Source: Margaritifera margaritifera (taxonomy: Eukaryota; Mollusca; Bivalvia; Unionida; Margaritiferidae). From it: 64,000 nt of DNA. A program made the translations under genes and the position numbers. Under the pieces are notes generated by a model. That model saw only the letters and a list, made by a program, of their open reading frames with translations. It had not been told where the DNA came from and ran no database searches. Positions 23,585 through 35,829 of the stretch are shown in pieces; the first letter of the stretch is position 1; each line of letters opens with the position of its first letter. Location: assembly GCA_029931535.1 (NCBI GenBank), contig JAQPZY010001164.1, forward strand, positions 788,501 through 852,500, given 5' to 3'.

Positions 23585-24540
23585 TCAACAGAAATTTCCT
23601 AGTTCATCGTGATTGGAGTTTACAATGGATTCCTTAATTATGGAAGCTATACTGACAAAAAATTCATTGAATATATTTGCTATTTCAACATCCTCATCAA
23701 TAATCTGGCCTTTCTGGCTAAGTTGCTGGATTTGGGGTGACCTTGTGGAATGTTTACCTGCATCTAGTTTGTTAAACACTTTTCACATAGAATTCTTAAT
23801 GCAATTATTTTCTAAAGCTGACTGATAGTAATTCTTCTTTGTCCCAATGATCATTTTGGTTACTTCATTTCTGCATGTTTTGTAATGTGCTTGTTGACCA
23901 ACAGATCTGAAATAATCACAGGTTTTCATGGTGTCTAGAATGTCAGGAGTTAACCAATCAGGTTGGAAGTCCAGTTTTACTCTATGTTCTTTGTTTATCT
24001 ACCAATTGCATAAAAAGTTGGGTCCATATCATCAAACGTAGATACTATACTCCAAGGAACATTACTGAGATCTTCCAGAAGTTTGTCTTCATCATAATGC
24101 TTAAATGACCTATATTTTATGGTTTTATGAATTTTGGATTTTAAAGCTGCTTTTAAGCCGGATTTTCTGGTTAGGAAAATAGAGAAATGATCACATAGAC
24201 CTATCCTAGGAATATGTATTTTTGTCCCATTTTCTTCCATATTGTATAGATATAATCTATTAGAGTTTTTGAGTGGTTAGTTTCTCGTGTTGTTTGGTCC
24301 ACTAAGTGGGTAAGACCAAAAGTTTCTATGAAATTCAACCTAGCTTGTCTGGTTTGCTGAAAGTGTTATCTTGGTCCCTATCATATCTTTCATTAATGTA
24401 TTCGCTTTTGAGTATTGGAACATGTTCATTTATTGCATGCAGAAAGTGTGCAAGTCCCTTTTTGTATAAAAGTTCAAGCATGAAAATTAGGTTTCCAATG
24501 ATCTAGTTTTTATATGGCCGAGGTACTCTTCCGGAGAGAC
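23585..24540 (-). mobile_element. LINE remnant: endonuclease C-terminus and start of RT
   Basis: Reading right to left on the minus strand: FMLELLYKKGLAHFLHAINE, then MEENGTKIHIPRIGLCDHFS...IFLTRKSG, the 'G.SDH.PI' end of an apurinic-type endonuclease. Then KIHKTIKYRSFKHYDEDKLL, DWLTPDILDTMKTCDYF, and QIIDEDVEIANIFNEFFVSI, the usual start of the reverse transcriptase region. Frames are broken by stops, and the RT catalytic domain is absent. Jockey/CR1-like group by recall. Confidence 0.85.
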
Positions 24541-24596
24541 ATCTACAAACCAATGTTCAAGAGTGCAGGTAAAATAGATTCCAAGATACTGAGGAT

Positions 24597-25042
24597 TTAA
24601 TGAAAAAACATATGAACACATATATGAATGTACAAACAAATGAACACACATATGTAGAAACAAATGAACATATATGAATGTATAAACAAATGAACACACA
24701 TACGTAGAAACAAATGAACATATATGAATGTATAAACAAATGAACACACATATGTAGAAACAAATGAACACATGAAGGTAGAAACAAATGAACACATATG
24801 AATGTAGAAACAAATGAATACACATGAATTTATTAAAAAAATGAACACATATAAATGTAGAAACACATGAACACACATATGAATGTAGAAACAAATGAGC
24901 ACACATATGAATGTAGAAACAAATGAACACATGAATGTATAAACAAATGAACATACATGAATGTAGAAACAAATGAACACATATATGAATGTAGAAACAA
25001 ATGAACACACATATGAATGTAGAATCAAATGAACACACAAAC
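24597..25042. repeat. Tandem array of roughly 26-28-bp units
   Basis: About 16 copies of ATGAATGTAGAAACAAATGA with ACACATAT variants. The long minus-strand frames (Phe/Cys/Val/His-rich periodic peptides up to 185 residues) arise from the repeat. Confidence 0.95.
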
Positions 25043-26200
25043 AAATACGCAAAATACTACATCTCATCCCAACTTCAATGGTGAGGGATAACTAGAATGT
25101 GTTAATGAACACATGCCCCACCACAGTGCTTGAAAACTGACCTAAATGCATAAATTAACCATGGTGTAATGGATGGATGGGCAGATAGATGGACAAGGGT
25201 AACACAATATGCCCTGCCAATGTCATGTTGGGGCATAACCCCCCCCCCCCCTTACAATACCATTACAAAACTTTTTGGTCATGGACAGCAAGTGAGAATT
25301 TAAGGATGGTCTAGGTAAGACAATATGAATTATACTTGTATTGTATGCATACTAAGTGGGCATATGAAATTACCGCTACCTGAACCATGTGTACACATGA
25401 ATTGCATAAGATGTGTACCTGTCACTTTACTTGGTCTCAAGGTGTCCTTTGATATAAGATCAGGCAGACTCAGGCAGGAAATGTCCTTATGTACAAAATG
25501 TTTTATTTTCTCTGATTAGATAACTTAGTACTGATTAAAACATAACTAGATTATATTTTCCAATCATTTTAATACTCTATAGCCACAAAGCACAAAAGAA
25601 GAGAGAAAACTAATCTCCCTGACTTATCAAAAGCCCTATAATTAAATGATTGCCCCAGGGTCTTTACTATACATCCAGTCCCTCACACCATATTAGTTTT
25701 TAAAACTATATTGTGTCACATTGTGCCTTTTGAACAAAATACTAGCAGCAACAACTAACTTTTATTATCATCCTCCAAGATTTGGGGACCTGATTAAATA
25801 AAACTTCACCATCCGACCTTACTGTGAATGCAGGTCAATTTAGGTGTTACATATTTTTTTTTAAAGAAAGTCTGCTTGCTGTCAATTCATAATTAATTTT
25901 TTAAAACAGCTGAGTGGAAAAAAATACTGTTGTCAGGTGAAATTCTGAAGTATAGTGTTTTGAAGAAAAAAAATTATTTTTTTATAAATAATTAGTTTGA
26001 GAGGAAACCAGTGAATCATGGAAGGATAATACTAATACCAAATCAACAGCAAATCCGAAACTGAAAATGACACATTTTCCGGTACATTTAATAATTAGGC
26101 ACAGTATATCAATCTTTTCTTTTTGTCACAACTTTTTTTATCTTCTTTACAATTACATGGCTGCCTCTTTAATTTTTGGGGAAAAATGTGGACATTTATA

Positions 26201-26820
26201 TTAACTCATTAACCCCTGGAGATTTTTATCATTTTCGCGTGAAATGGGGGTAGGCTACACATTTTTGGGGTTATTTCTGAATTCAGCCAAACAGATCTGC
26301 TTAAGTTTATCGTTTAGCCGGGTGCTTAGGTGTATCAGAAAGATTGTTTTTCATTGGCTATTATGCTCGCACATGTGCAGAAGGGTAAAAATTGGACTTC
26401 TTTTTTTTTTTTTCGTATTGGCCCCCCCCCCCCTGATTTTTGTGTCCTGGCCCCTTTTTTCTCCAAATCTCAAACTTATCCTACTTTTTGCAAAGGTTCA
26501 TCTGTCTGTGTGCAGTTCAGACAGGTCTGCTTTAGATCTAAGGCCAAAAAGTCTAAAATCCGGACACAAACTTCGGTTCCGCAACTGTCAATTTTTGACC
26601 TAAAAAACAATCGGGTCTCAAAAAATGCATTTTGTTCGCTGTACTTTTTAATGCGAGTAGAAAGTCAACATTATTTGGTATCATTGTAGAGCTACATATG
26701 TCTACTTTCCTGCAATACCATCCACTTTAGTGTATCTTAAATGATGTTGATGTTACAGAGCTCGGAAGTAGGGTACAACCTCATGACGTGTAAACGTGGC
26801 GCTAGGAGTTAATGAGTTAA
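26201..26820. mobile_element. TTAA-ended TIR element, copy 1
   Basis: Starts TTAACTCATTAACCCCTGGA and ends CTAGGAGTTAATGAGTTAA, imperfect inverted ends flanked by TTAA, suggesting a piggyBac-like TTAA target site. It contains a poly-T to poly-C tract (26399-26432). No transposase. Confidence 0.85.
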
Positions 26821-26951
26821 ACAAGTTTTGGGATTTTTTTTAGAAATTGTCCAGGAAGGGCTATTTTTGTACTTTCTGTGCAATGATAATGCACAAATGA
26901 TCAAATAAGCAAGGAATATTCAAATTTGGTGACGTCATCGAAATTCACCCA

Positions 26952-27584
26952 TTAACTCATTAACCCCTGGAGATTTTTATCATTTTCACGTGAAATGGGG
27001 GTAGGCAACACATTTTTGGAGTTACTTCTGAATTCAGCCAAACAGATCTGCTTAAGAAAGTTTATCGTTTAGCCGGATGCTTAGGTGTATCAGAAACATT
27101 GTTTTTCATTGGCTATTATGCTCGTACATGTGCACAAGAGTAACAGTTGGACTTCTTTTTTTTTTTTTTTTTTTTTTGTTTTGCCCCCCCCCCCCCCCCC
27201 GATTTTTGTGTCCTGGCTCTTTTTTCTACAAATCTCAAACTTATCCTACTTTTTGCAAAGGTTCATCTGTCTGTGTGCAGTTCAGACGGGTCTGCTTTAG
27301 ATCTAAGGCCAAAAAGTCTAAAATCCGGACACAAACTCCGGTTCCGCAACTGTCAATTTTTGACCTAAAAAAAATCGGGTCTAAAAAAATGCATTTTGTT
27401 TGCTGTACTTTTTAATGCGAGTAGAAAGTCGACATTATTTGGTATCATTGTAGAGCTACATATGTCTACTTTCCTGCAATACCATCCACTTTAGTGTATC
27501 TTAAATGATGTTGATGTTACAGAGCTCGGAAGTAGGGTACAACCTCATGACACGTAAACATGGTGCTACGGGTTAATGAGTTAA
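26952..27584. mobile_element. TTAA-ended TIR element, copy 2
   Basis: Nearly identical to copy 1, in the same orientation and 131 bp away. Same termini (TTAACTCATTAACCCCTGGA ... GGGTTAATGAGTTAA), with longer T and C tracts (27156-27200). The two copies share roughly 95% of their bases by eye. Confidence 0.88.
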
Positions 27585-28416
27585 AAGACACCAACATAGC
27601 TAATGATCTAGGCTTTGATAGGCACTAGATTCCCAAGGATTTTCAAAAAAACAAAATGGAAATGCAAACCATCAGCACAAATATTATATAATGACACAAA
27701 AGTTGGAAAATGGTAAGTATCAAAGATAATGAAAAGGTCTAAACTAAAGGAAAATAACAAAATAACTAGAAATACAACATGTTATAGGAATAGATCTCTC
27801 TTCTAAGAAAAAGGCAAGTAAGATTTGCTGAAAGCTATTTGCTAAATAGTGGTGACTCTATCTAGTGATGCATCTTTTTTCATAAGCTGCGAAACATATT
27901 TTTGTACAAAGATATGACAAAATCTTATGACCTGTACCAAAAACAATATACTAGCGCTTAGAACTTGCAAGTTTATAAAATATATGTATATGGTTTTAAT
28001 GTTATACTGTTCATAACATGTAAGATAACTGTAGACATGTAAACACTATCTGTGAGAATGCTAACACATTAAGTAACTGAGAGATCTAAAGCTGAGTTTC
28101 AGTAATAACATTCTTCTCGTAACCGACACTAATGTATCTCTTTAATGTATATCTGCAATAAAAACAAATATACTTAAAATGACATAAACTGAACTCGGAA
28201 AACATGATGGCAAGGAAGTGTATCAAAAAAAATCTTACTAGCATTCTAAACTGTATTATTACAAATTACCACATTCTTTTTTTAATCTACATCTATTAAA
28301 CAATTTCAATTTACCGGTATTTGGAAATAATCCAAAGGTTTTAGAATGTTTATAACCAGCAAAATGTGTACATGTAAGCAATATTTTTGCATCATAAATA
28401 TTTTCCACAAATTTAG

Positions 28417-28721
28417 TACCATATATACTCTTAAAAGTTGTTTTCCAACTGCAAACTGCACAGACCCAGATCTGCTGTTGCATTAATATGTGCTGGCAAA
28501 TCTGGGTCTATGCAGTTTGTTGGAGTAATCAGTGGAATAAAAACACAGACCATGATCTGCTGTTGCATTATGCACTGGCAAATCTGGGTCTATGAAGTTT
28601 GTTAGGAGTAATCAGTGGAATAAAAAACACAGACCATGATCTACCAGCGCATTATGCGATGGCAGATCAAGGTCTATGTTGTTTGCAGTTGGACTTGACT
28701 TATAAGCAAGTATAGATGGTA
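28417..28721. mobile_element. Hairpin TIR element, copy 4 (three hairpins)
   Basis: Termini TACCATATATACTC and GTATAGATGGTA. It carries three hairpin modules separated by two copies of the spacer AGTAATCAGTGGAATAAAA. The outer two are the two standard types. The middle one is a hybrid, with left arm ACACAGACCATGATCTGC and right arm CAAATCTGGGTCTATGAAG. Confidence 0.9.
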
Positions 28722-28769
28722 ATTTAAGCACATTTTAATCCTGAAAATGTTGCGGTTTGTTTGCAGTTT

Positions 28770-28995
28770 GTCTGTTGGCAATAAGCAATTATACAGCTAT
28801 ATTCCTATTACCGGAAACATGAAATAAAATTTTCAATAAGCTATTATACAACTCTATTCCTATTACCGGAAACATGAAATAAAATTTTAAATAAGCTATT
28901 ATACAACTCTATTCCTATTACAGGTAACATAAAATACAATTTTCAATATGCAATTATACAACTCTATTCCTATTAACATGAATACAATTTTCAGG
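28770..28995. repeat. 55-bp tandem repeat, about four copies
   Basis: ATTATACAACTCTATTCCTA...TTACCGGAAACATGAAATAA...AATTTTCAATAAGCT repeats four times, the last copy being shortened. It lies 50 bp from the three-hairpin element. Confidence 0.9.
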
Positions 28996-29689
28996 AACTT
29001 GTATACCTGTCTTCCAAAATTTAACAACAATTTAACGCTGATTTTTGTAGAATTCTGTAGAAAAACATGATAACTGTCCCTACCGTTGTGTCAATCATCC
29101 ACCTCGATCCCATTCTCCTCATTTCTCGCTTTCCCCTCAGCCCTTTACCAAGAGGAGGGTTAGTGGGTGGGGAAGATCAAGATTTTCACACACAAAGGAC
29201 ATCTCAAACTTGATCAGTCTTTAAAGTTTATAGTCTGTATCCCTAACAGTTTAGGTAAGTTTCAATTCCACTCGGAGTTATTTTCCCTGGAAAAAGGTGA
29301 CTACCATCTCTTGAATCAACCTTATTTTAACCTCCAAATCAATAGGCATAGGAATATTTCATGGAATGGATTTCTCCCATCCATTTGTCATTGATGGATG
29401 ACAGCAAAAATAGCTGACATTAATTTTAAGGGAATCATTACAAGGGTTCAACAGAACACAGTATTGCTATTTGTGGCCTAATCGTACTGCCTTTCTGTCG
29501 GTTATCACATGTATAGAGTAAATTCATCTGTACATGCCAAGAAAGTGGAGTTATGGACAATTTTTTCGAGCCCATATTAGTGGAAAGCGAAACACAGCAG
29601 TCACTTTTCCGACAGTGGCAGGAACAGTTTAAGGTTTTAGTTAGTTTTTCAGAAATGCTTTGATCATGGACTCGACATGCAGCCCTGGC

Positions 29690-29909
29690 CTTCTTTTTTA
29701 AGTTATGACCAGGGGCAAATTCATAAGGGATAGTGAGAGACCCAGGGGACAACACTCATGTTGCATAAATGAGTGGGCCTTTACACTCTTCAAAAGCATT
29801 ATATGGTTATAGGGTGGGGATCTTGGTGATTTCCAAGTTATGACCCAGTGGTTAAGAATAGACCCATGAACTAATGCTGACTACTGAAGTTATTTACCAT
29901 TGTAATTTC

Positions 29910-29988
<79 letters not shown>

Positions 29989-30090
29989 GTGGAGTGGGGC
30001 TATACACAGTTTCTAGGTTATGACCAAGAGGGCAGTGAGAGACCAGGGGACACTGCTGGTGGCATAAATGACTTGGCCTTTTCATGCTGA
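29690..30090. repeat. Diverged duplicated segment around a (TA)n microsatellite
   Basis: Two to three diverged units marked by AAGTTATGACC, GTGAGAGACCCAGGGGACA and GCATAAATGAGTGGGCCTTT. A pure (TA)n run occupies about 29913-29985. Confidence 0.75.
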
Positions 30091-30224
30091 GATAGTCTAT
30101 ACCATAAACATTCTAAAATTAGGTTCCCTTTTGTACACATTTTAAATCTGGAGCACCTATATTAAATAAATTGTGCAAAGTTTATATTTAGGTAGTGTCA
30201 ATTACTTAACCGTATGAAACTGGC

Positions 30225-30460
30225 TTTCTGGCAACATAGGGCAACAAACTGGTGATATTATGACAACAGTATGACAAGAAAAATAATGTCGGGCAACTAC
30301 CTTACAATAGTACTGCAAGAGATTGGTAAGAAAAATGAGATTCCTGGCAATAACCTGGCAATATTGCCAGTGTGTTCCCAGACAAGCATCTGAATACACT
30401 GGCACTGATCTTACTTTGATGACTGATATTTTCTGATCATCTGACAATTCACTGGCAACA
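30225..30460. repeat. Degenerate 'CTGGCAA' repeat arm, left
   Basis: Many spaced variants of CTGGCAACA and CTGGCAATA, e.g. TCCTGGCAATAACCTGGCAA. The same motif in opposite orientation (TTGCCAGTGTATTGCCAG) fills 31440-31660, and it returns to the first orientation at 32255-32420. It looks like the arms of a foldback-type element interrupted by other insertions. Confidence 0.65.
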
Positions 30461-30856
30461 ATAAAATTTAGCATGCAGAATCACTTATTTCAAAATCGTA
30501 TTACTAGTGTTTTTTAGTCAGCATAGTGCCAGTTTTTCCCAGTGGGTTAACCCACTTGATATCTGCAATGAATTACCTTGTATCCTTTTTTATCACCACC
30601 ACCACCCTTTTTTAATTTTTGATTGGTTGAGACTACAAATTCAAAATTTGTACATTCATCTCTTCAGCCATGAAGATATTGCAATAACTGATAGCTTGTC
30701 TTTTGCATTTTGTGCCATTAAAGATTGAATTGCATTCCTGGAATGGAACATTTGACTGCAAAGGAAGTAATGCAGTGGCATTTAATATATGAATAAAGCA
30801 GGTCATTAAGATAATATGAACCCATTTTAGGGACAACTGTGGTACAATAAAAAACC

Positions 30857-31320
30857 TGGTTCATACAGCCCTACCGAGTTGTTTTTCAAGGACATGTCAA
30901 GGACTTCTAAAAGTTTTCAAGGAGCATTTTTCCTTAAGTGACGGGTACAAATGTAGAAGAAACAACAAATAACTAATTAGCATTCCACTATAGCAAAGGG
31001 ATGTTACTCCATCTGGTAAATACCTGTGTCGTGTCATTTGACCCACACAATTGTATCCCATTTTATGCATTAATCTATTCATTGTTTTTGGAAATAATAA
31101 AAAAAATCAGGATTTAAAATATGATGTACTGTTTTAATGTTTTTTTTTATCCTTTAAGATAAATTCAAGGAGTTTGGGGAAAATTTCAAAGTGTTTTTCA
31201 AGGAATTCAAGCAGCTTTCAAATATAAAACTATTTATATCAAAATTCAAGAATTCAAGGACTTTTCCAAGATAAACCCTCTTTATCAAAATTCAAGGATT
31301 TTTCAAGGTTATATGAACCA
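30857..31320. mobile_element. TIR element with 'TTCAAGGA' repeats
   Basis: Left end TGGTTCATACAGCCCTACCG followed by TTTTTCAAGGACATGTCAAG; right end CAAGGATTTTTCAAGGTTAT...ATGAACCA is its inverse. The interior is AT-rich with more 'TTCAAG' motifs. A solitary related end lies at 42714-42795. Confidence 0.78.
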
Positions 31321-31439
31321 TAGTAAACATGAACCCTCTTACTTTTCGGATTGGAAAATAGGTCTATTTGGAACCAAACTGAACATGAAGTTATTGCTTC
31401 TATTCAGTAAAAATATGATTCTTTTTTAATTATATAAAT

Positions 31440-31665
31440 GTGTTGCCAGTGTATCACCAGAGTACTGTCATACTATTGCTAGAGTTTGTGCTGTCAGATT
31501 CTTGCCAGCATAATTTTAATGGCGCCATGCTGTTGTTGCCAGCTATACACACTGGCACCAGCTGGTTAAACACTGGAAATGTTTAAAATACTGACTTGTT
31601 GCCAGTGTATTGCCAGGTTCTTGACTGATAAAATGTGCTGCCAGTTTGTTGCCAGATTTATTCTC
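31440..31665. repeat. Degenerate 'TTGCCAG' repeat arm, inverse orientation
   Basis: TGTTGCCAGTGTATCACCAG, TTCTTGCCAGCATAA, TTGTTGCCAGTGTATTGCCA and CAGTTTGTTGCCAGATTTAT. It is the inverse of the arm at 30225-30460 and directly precedes a LINE remnant. Confidence 0.65.
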
Positions 31666-31679
31666 GTGACCTGTACCTT

Positions 31680-32165
31680 TCAAATATGGAAATCAGAACA
31701 GCTCTCTCTTAGGGCAAAACTAAGAATCTACACATCAAAGGCACTAATCATTCTGCTATATGGATCTGAATACACGAAAACCACCTAAGCCATCAGCAAG
31801 AAACTGGACTCATTCCACACCAAGTGCCTTAGAAAAATAAAAATAATTTTTTGGCATAACATGATATGGAGTGATGAACTGATGACAATATGCAATGCAA
31901 AGCCTCTATCAGAAGAGGTTAAAAAATGCAGATGGAGATGGCTAGGACAGGCTTAAGGATGAATCCAGACAGCCTGCCCAAAATGGTACTGAAATGGGCA
32001 CCACATGGGAAGAGGACACCCGAAAGAGACCTGGAGACACTGCATGGAAAAAAAGGTCAGACAGATCAATCTGACATGGACAACAGCAGGCCGCCAAGCT
32101 GCAGACCACCAGGGTTGGAGAAGACTCGTGGATGCCTCATGTGCCACCTGCAGGCACGATGAGAA
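31680..32165 (+). mobile_element. LINE remnant, C-terminal end of the reverse transcriptase ORF
   Basis: Plus-strand fragments: SLRAKLRIYTSKALIILLYG, KLDSFHTKCLRKIKIIFWHN, CRWRWLGQA, then SLPKMVLKWAPHGKRTPERD and an end near LMCHLQAR. This is the typical tail after the RT domain in craniate- and mollusc-type LINEs ('LLYGSE.W', 'KCLR.I', 'RRWRW.GH', 'GKR.RGRP..TW'). At least three stops or frameshifts. Confidence 0.85.
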
Positions 32166-32254
32166 CTGAGAGAGATACAGGCAGCACAGAAAATTGAAAA
32201 CAGAAAGACAATATATAAAGTAAGAGGACAAACTTTACTAAAACATTTAATTGC

Positions 32255-32425
32255 ACCAGGTTATTGTCAGGTCTGGTAATAAGCTGGCAAGAAAATGACA
32301 ACACACTGGTAATTAACTGTTGAGAAACCAGGCAATAAACTGGGAACAATCCTGCAACCTACTGGTATCACTATGGTAATATACTCTTGTGATACAAGTG
32401 GCAATTCACACTGGCAGCAGCAGGG
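32255..32425. repeat. Degenerate 'CTGGCAA' repeat arm, right
   Basis: GGTTATTGTCAGGTCTGGTA, AAGCTGGCAAGAAAATGACA, CCAGGCAATAAACTGGGAAC and GTGGCAATTCACACTGGCAG. Same orientation as the left arm; follows the LINE remnant. Confidence 0.6.
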
Positions 32426-34586
32426 AATTTTATAAGGGAAAGAGGCTTTAACTTTCTGAGATCAACAAGTACTGTTTTTTAAGCTGCTAAAATGATAATG
32501 GTAACTACATGACTACATACTTTACTGTGTTCTTAAGAGCATGAAAAACAAGTTTGTGTTTTTTTTTTGGTTTTCATTTATCCATTAGCTTATTGCTCAA
32601 GTTTAATGTACTCAAAACAATGACATCCATGTTCCCTGTCACCACACTGTCATCACAATACCTACTTCACTAGCTGTTGAAAAACTCAGGTAATGGATTA
32701 CCTCAGTTTTATTTAAAAGATAATTAATACCTGTTTGTTCTTCAATGAAGTGTCATGGGTGGTTACTTTCAGTCACTCAAGGGCATTTACTTCCCATCTA
32801 CAGCACTTTGACAGAAAGCACATGTTGACCGATTTCTGATTAGTTTAAATAATGGTTTGCGTAAAGAACCAATCCTAAGTTAGGCCATTCACTAATGAAT
32901 GACTTATGAAACAAACCACTTTCATATTCACATTTCAGTATTTTTAAATATCAAAGTACTGAAAGTAATATATACTGTAGCTTAGATGATTTGAAAAATG
33001 AAGATGATTGCTTTTTTAACCACAGAGTAAGTGTGCACATGTATTATTTATGTTTCAAATAATTTTATGAACCACCCGTACAGAAAAATCTCACCAATTC
33101 ACATGAGCTGCTCATAAGCTTCACATGAGAACCTTGTTAGAAAGGTATGCAAATTGGGTAGATTTTGCAAGCTCATGTGTGCAGTTTGTTAGATCTTGTG
33201 AGCCATTGAAAAACTAACCAAATTTTCTCATGTGCAGATTTTGCTCATGTGAGAATTTGAATGTTCACATGAGAATGTATGACTTAGAAAATATTCGTTC
33301 CCCTAACATCTGACTATGTTTGAAAATAAGGCAGAATTCTAATTTCTCACCTGAGAAATTTGGACTTCGATTCTGATCAGACACATTTTAGATTTTATCC
33401 AAGTTGGTTTTTCTCATGTGAGTTTGAGACCCATCCCATTCTTCCAGCATTCTATAAAGAATTATGCTTGAAGAATTTTGCTTTCAAAAACCAAATCAAA
33501 TAATAAAATAAAATCACACAAGATTAAATGTGGTTTTCCATGACTGAGACCTAATCCGGTATCGAGAAAATAACGCTGGTTATTTCCCTTGTTTACAATC
33601 TGGAGACTGGTTTACTGATCACAAAATATGCACATAATGTTTGAAGACTACAACACACAACTACCATAGTAGCCTCACTTTCAAACAAACGCCATTTTTA
33701 AATTAAGCTTGTTAATTCGGGAAATTTCATTACAAGCAATACCAATATACGTGCAGCAACCAATCATAGAAACCATGTTGGTGAGTAAAATCAAGACCGT
33801 ATTGCATTTTGCCTGATTATGGGTACAGCAGTTTCGCTGCCACTTTCCCAGCTTTGCCCTTTGCCCCCACGATTTAATACGTCAAATAAGATGACCTTGT
33901 AATCTTGCTCCTAACAATCATTGAGACGATAATTTTTCAGATCATTATTATTTACTACTGCGTCTGCCATACTGCAGTTCTCGATGCATTAATGTTGTCA
34001 GTTATCGAGAATAGTGTGACGAGATTAGTATCCTTGATCTACCATGGTTCGTGTCCTGAACGTTAATTTTAATGCCTATATTATAATTTTGTGAGAAACT
34101 ATTGAAATCGCCATAGAAAGTGTTAAACAATATCTGCTTAATTTATTCATAAACTCTCTAAATTCTTTGCAAGCTGCCGTTTTTCCAAGCATATCTAAAT
34201 GTGTCTATTTCCGGAAGTAATCTGTGGTTCGTGCCCCTGAAATAAAGGCCACGTGACGTAAGATTGGAATGTGACAATTAGGTCAATGTTTAATCTAGAA
34301 ATATATCATGTATGATGTCCCTGTATTAATAATGATGGCAAAAATATGAAAGAAAAAAAAATTTGATGCATTTTTTTGTTCTCAAGCTGTCTGATAAAAT
34401 TATTATATTTTAAGGTACCGTAGTTTTAAAAGATTTTTTGTTTATGCTACTTCATAACAAAGATTGCATTCCCTTAGGCCAAAAAAAAAAAAAGACGGAT
34501 CGATATCAGATAGTAAACAGTGTTGCTACCCTATTCATGCTCTATATTAGATGTGTATACGTTGTTCTCTGAATGAAGTAAAAGAT

Positions 34587-34670
34587 AGTAAAACCCCGCA
34601 ATAACGTGACACCGCTTTTTCTGTGATCAAATTTTATAGACCCCAAATATCGCGTTATAGCGGGGTTTCA

Positions 34671-34675
<5 letters not shown>
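34587..34675. mobile_element. Short pogo/mariner-like TIR element
   Basis: AGTAAAACCCCGCAATAACG on the left and CGCGTTATAGCGGGGTTTCA...CTGTA on the right are inverse ends; about 90 bp in all. A (TA)n run starts directly at its right end, which may have grown from the TA target site. Confidence 0.8.

Positions 34676-34757
<82 letters not shown>
34672..34757. repeat. (TA)n microsatellite
   Basis: About 85 bp of pure TA repeat next to the short TIR element. Confidence 0.97.
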
Positions 34758-34760
<3 letters not shown>

Positions 34761-35142
34761 TTTCTTGCTATGCCGCCACTTCTCCCTGTTCTGCTTTCAC
34801 TTCTCCCTATTCTGTCCAAAGGAGAAGCCACTTCTCTCTAAAATTCAAGTCTAGCTTGACCCCTGTGCACCTGTTAAGTATGAGTCTCAAAGCATATGAT
34901 TGATAAGTGACATATGATTATGTTTACAAGTGAAGAATCTACATGCAAGTATATAGGCTGTTACTGATAAGTGATGATGAGATCACACAATTTTCTTTTA
35001 ATATGGCTTTGACTGAACTGAGCAGGAGCAAACGACAGGTCACTGCTGCAGTAAGAAGTGACTCTCATTGCATCTTCTTTTCTTAGCTAGTTTCAGAAAC
35101 AGATTATAGTATACGAATGTACTGTCTGTTTTGCCTCGACAT

Positions 35143-35270
35143 CACAGAGACAAATGCTACAGTCAATGTAAACAACATCGCAGAGACAAATGCTACAGTC
35201 AATGTAAACGACATCACAGAGACAAATGCTACAGTCAATGAGACAAATCCTACAGTCAATGTAAACTGGT
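35143..35270. repeat. 39-bp tandem repeat
   Basis: CACAGAGACAAATGCTACAG...TCAATGTAAACAACAT occurs about three and a half times. Confidence 0.9.
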
Positions 35271-35829
35271 AATATTGTTATGTATATTTGATCTGTAATG
35301 TGTGTTTGTCCATGAAGGTGAGTTGGACTTCAGAGTCTGGTCACTTGTCAACAGAATGTATAGAAGCATTTGTGTTCAAGGTAATTTTATTTACAGCTGG
35401 ACTGGTATTTTCCCATTTTATTGCTTCACATTTTGTTGATATTGGTCAAGTGAAAATGAGTATAAATAGGGAGTTGGTTAACAAATAATTCATTCCTGTT
35501 TTAGATCAGTCTGTGGGAATCCATTTTTGTGATCAGATTTTACACTTGGTGGTTGAAATCAGATATAATTTGAGAGGACTTGTTTATTAAAGATTTTGGT
35601 TGGAATTACTAAAGTGCTCATTGAATTTTGAATTAATACATTACTTTGGACTTTTATGAACTCATTCAAAGACAATCTGGATGATATCATTGTGTTATAT
35701 CAGGACATTCAAGACTATTAGAACTTATTTGGAACATTCTATATTTTTGGATTTGTGATTAGGACATTTAGGATTATTTGAAATTTGATTCACAATATTG
35801 TAAGCATTATTTGAATTTCACTTTGTGAC

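Noticed and set aside
24487..25067. Open frames up to 185 codons with Phe/Cys/Val/His-rich periodic peptide
   Set aside because: Generated by a 26-28-bp tandem repeat; three frames on the same strand are open at once, which is a sign of repetition rather than coding.
26244..27415. Open frames around 112-119 codons at 26.2-27.4 kb
   Set aside because: Two copies of the same non-autonomous TIR element give parallel frames; frames run through poly-T/poly-C tracts and resemble no protein.
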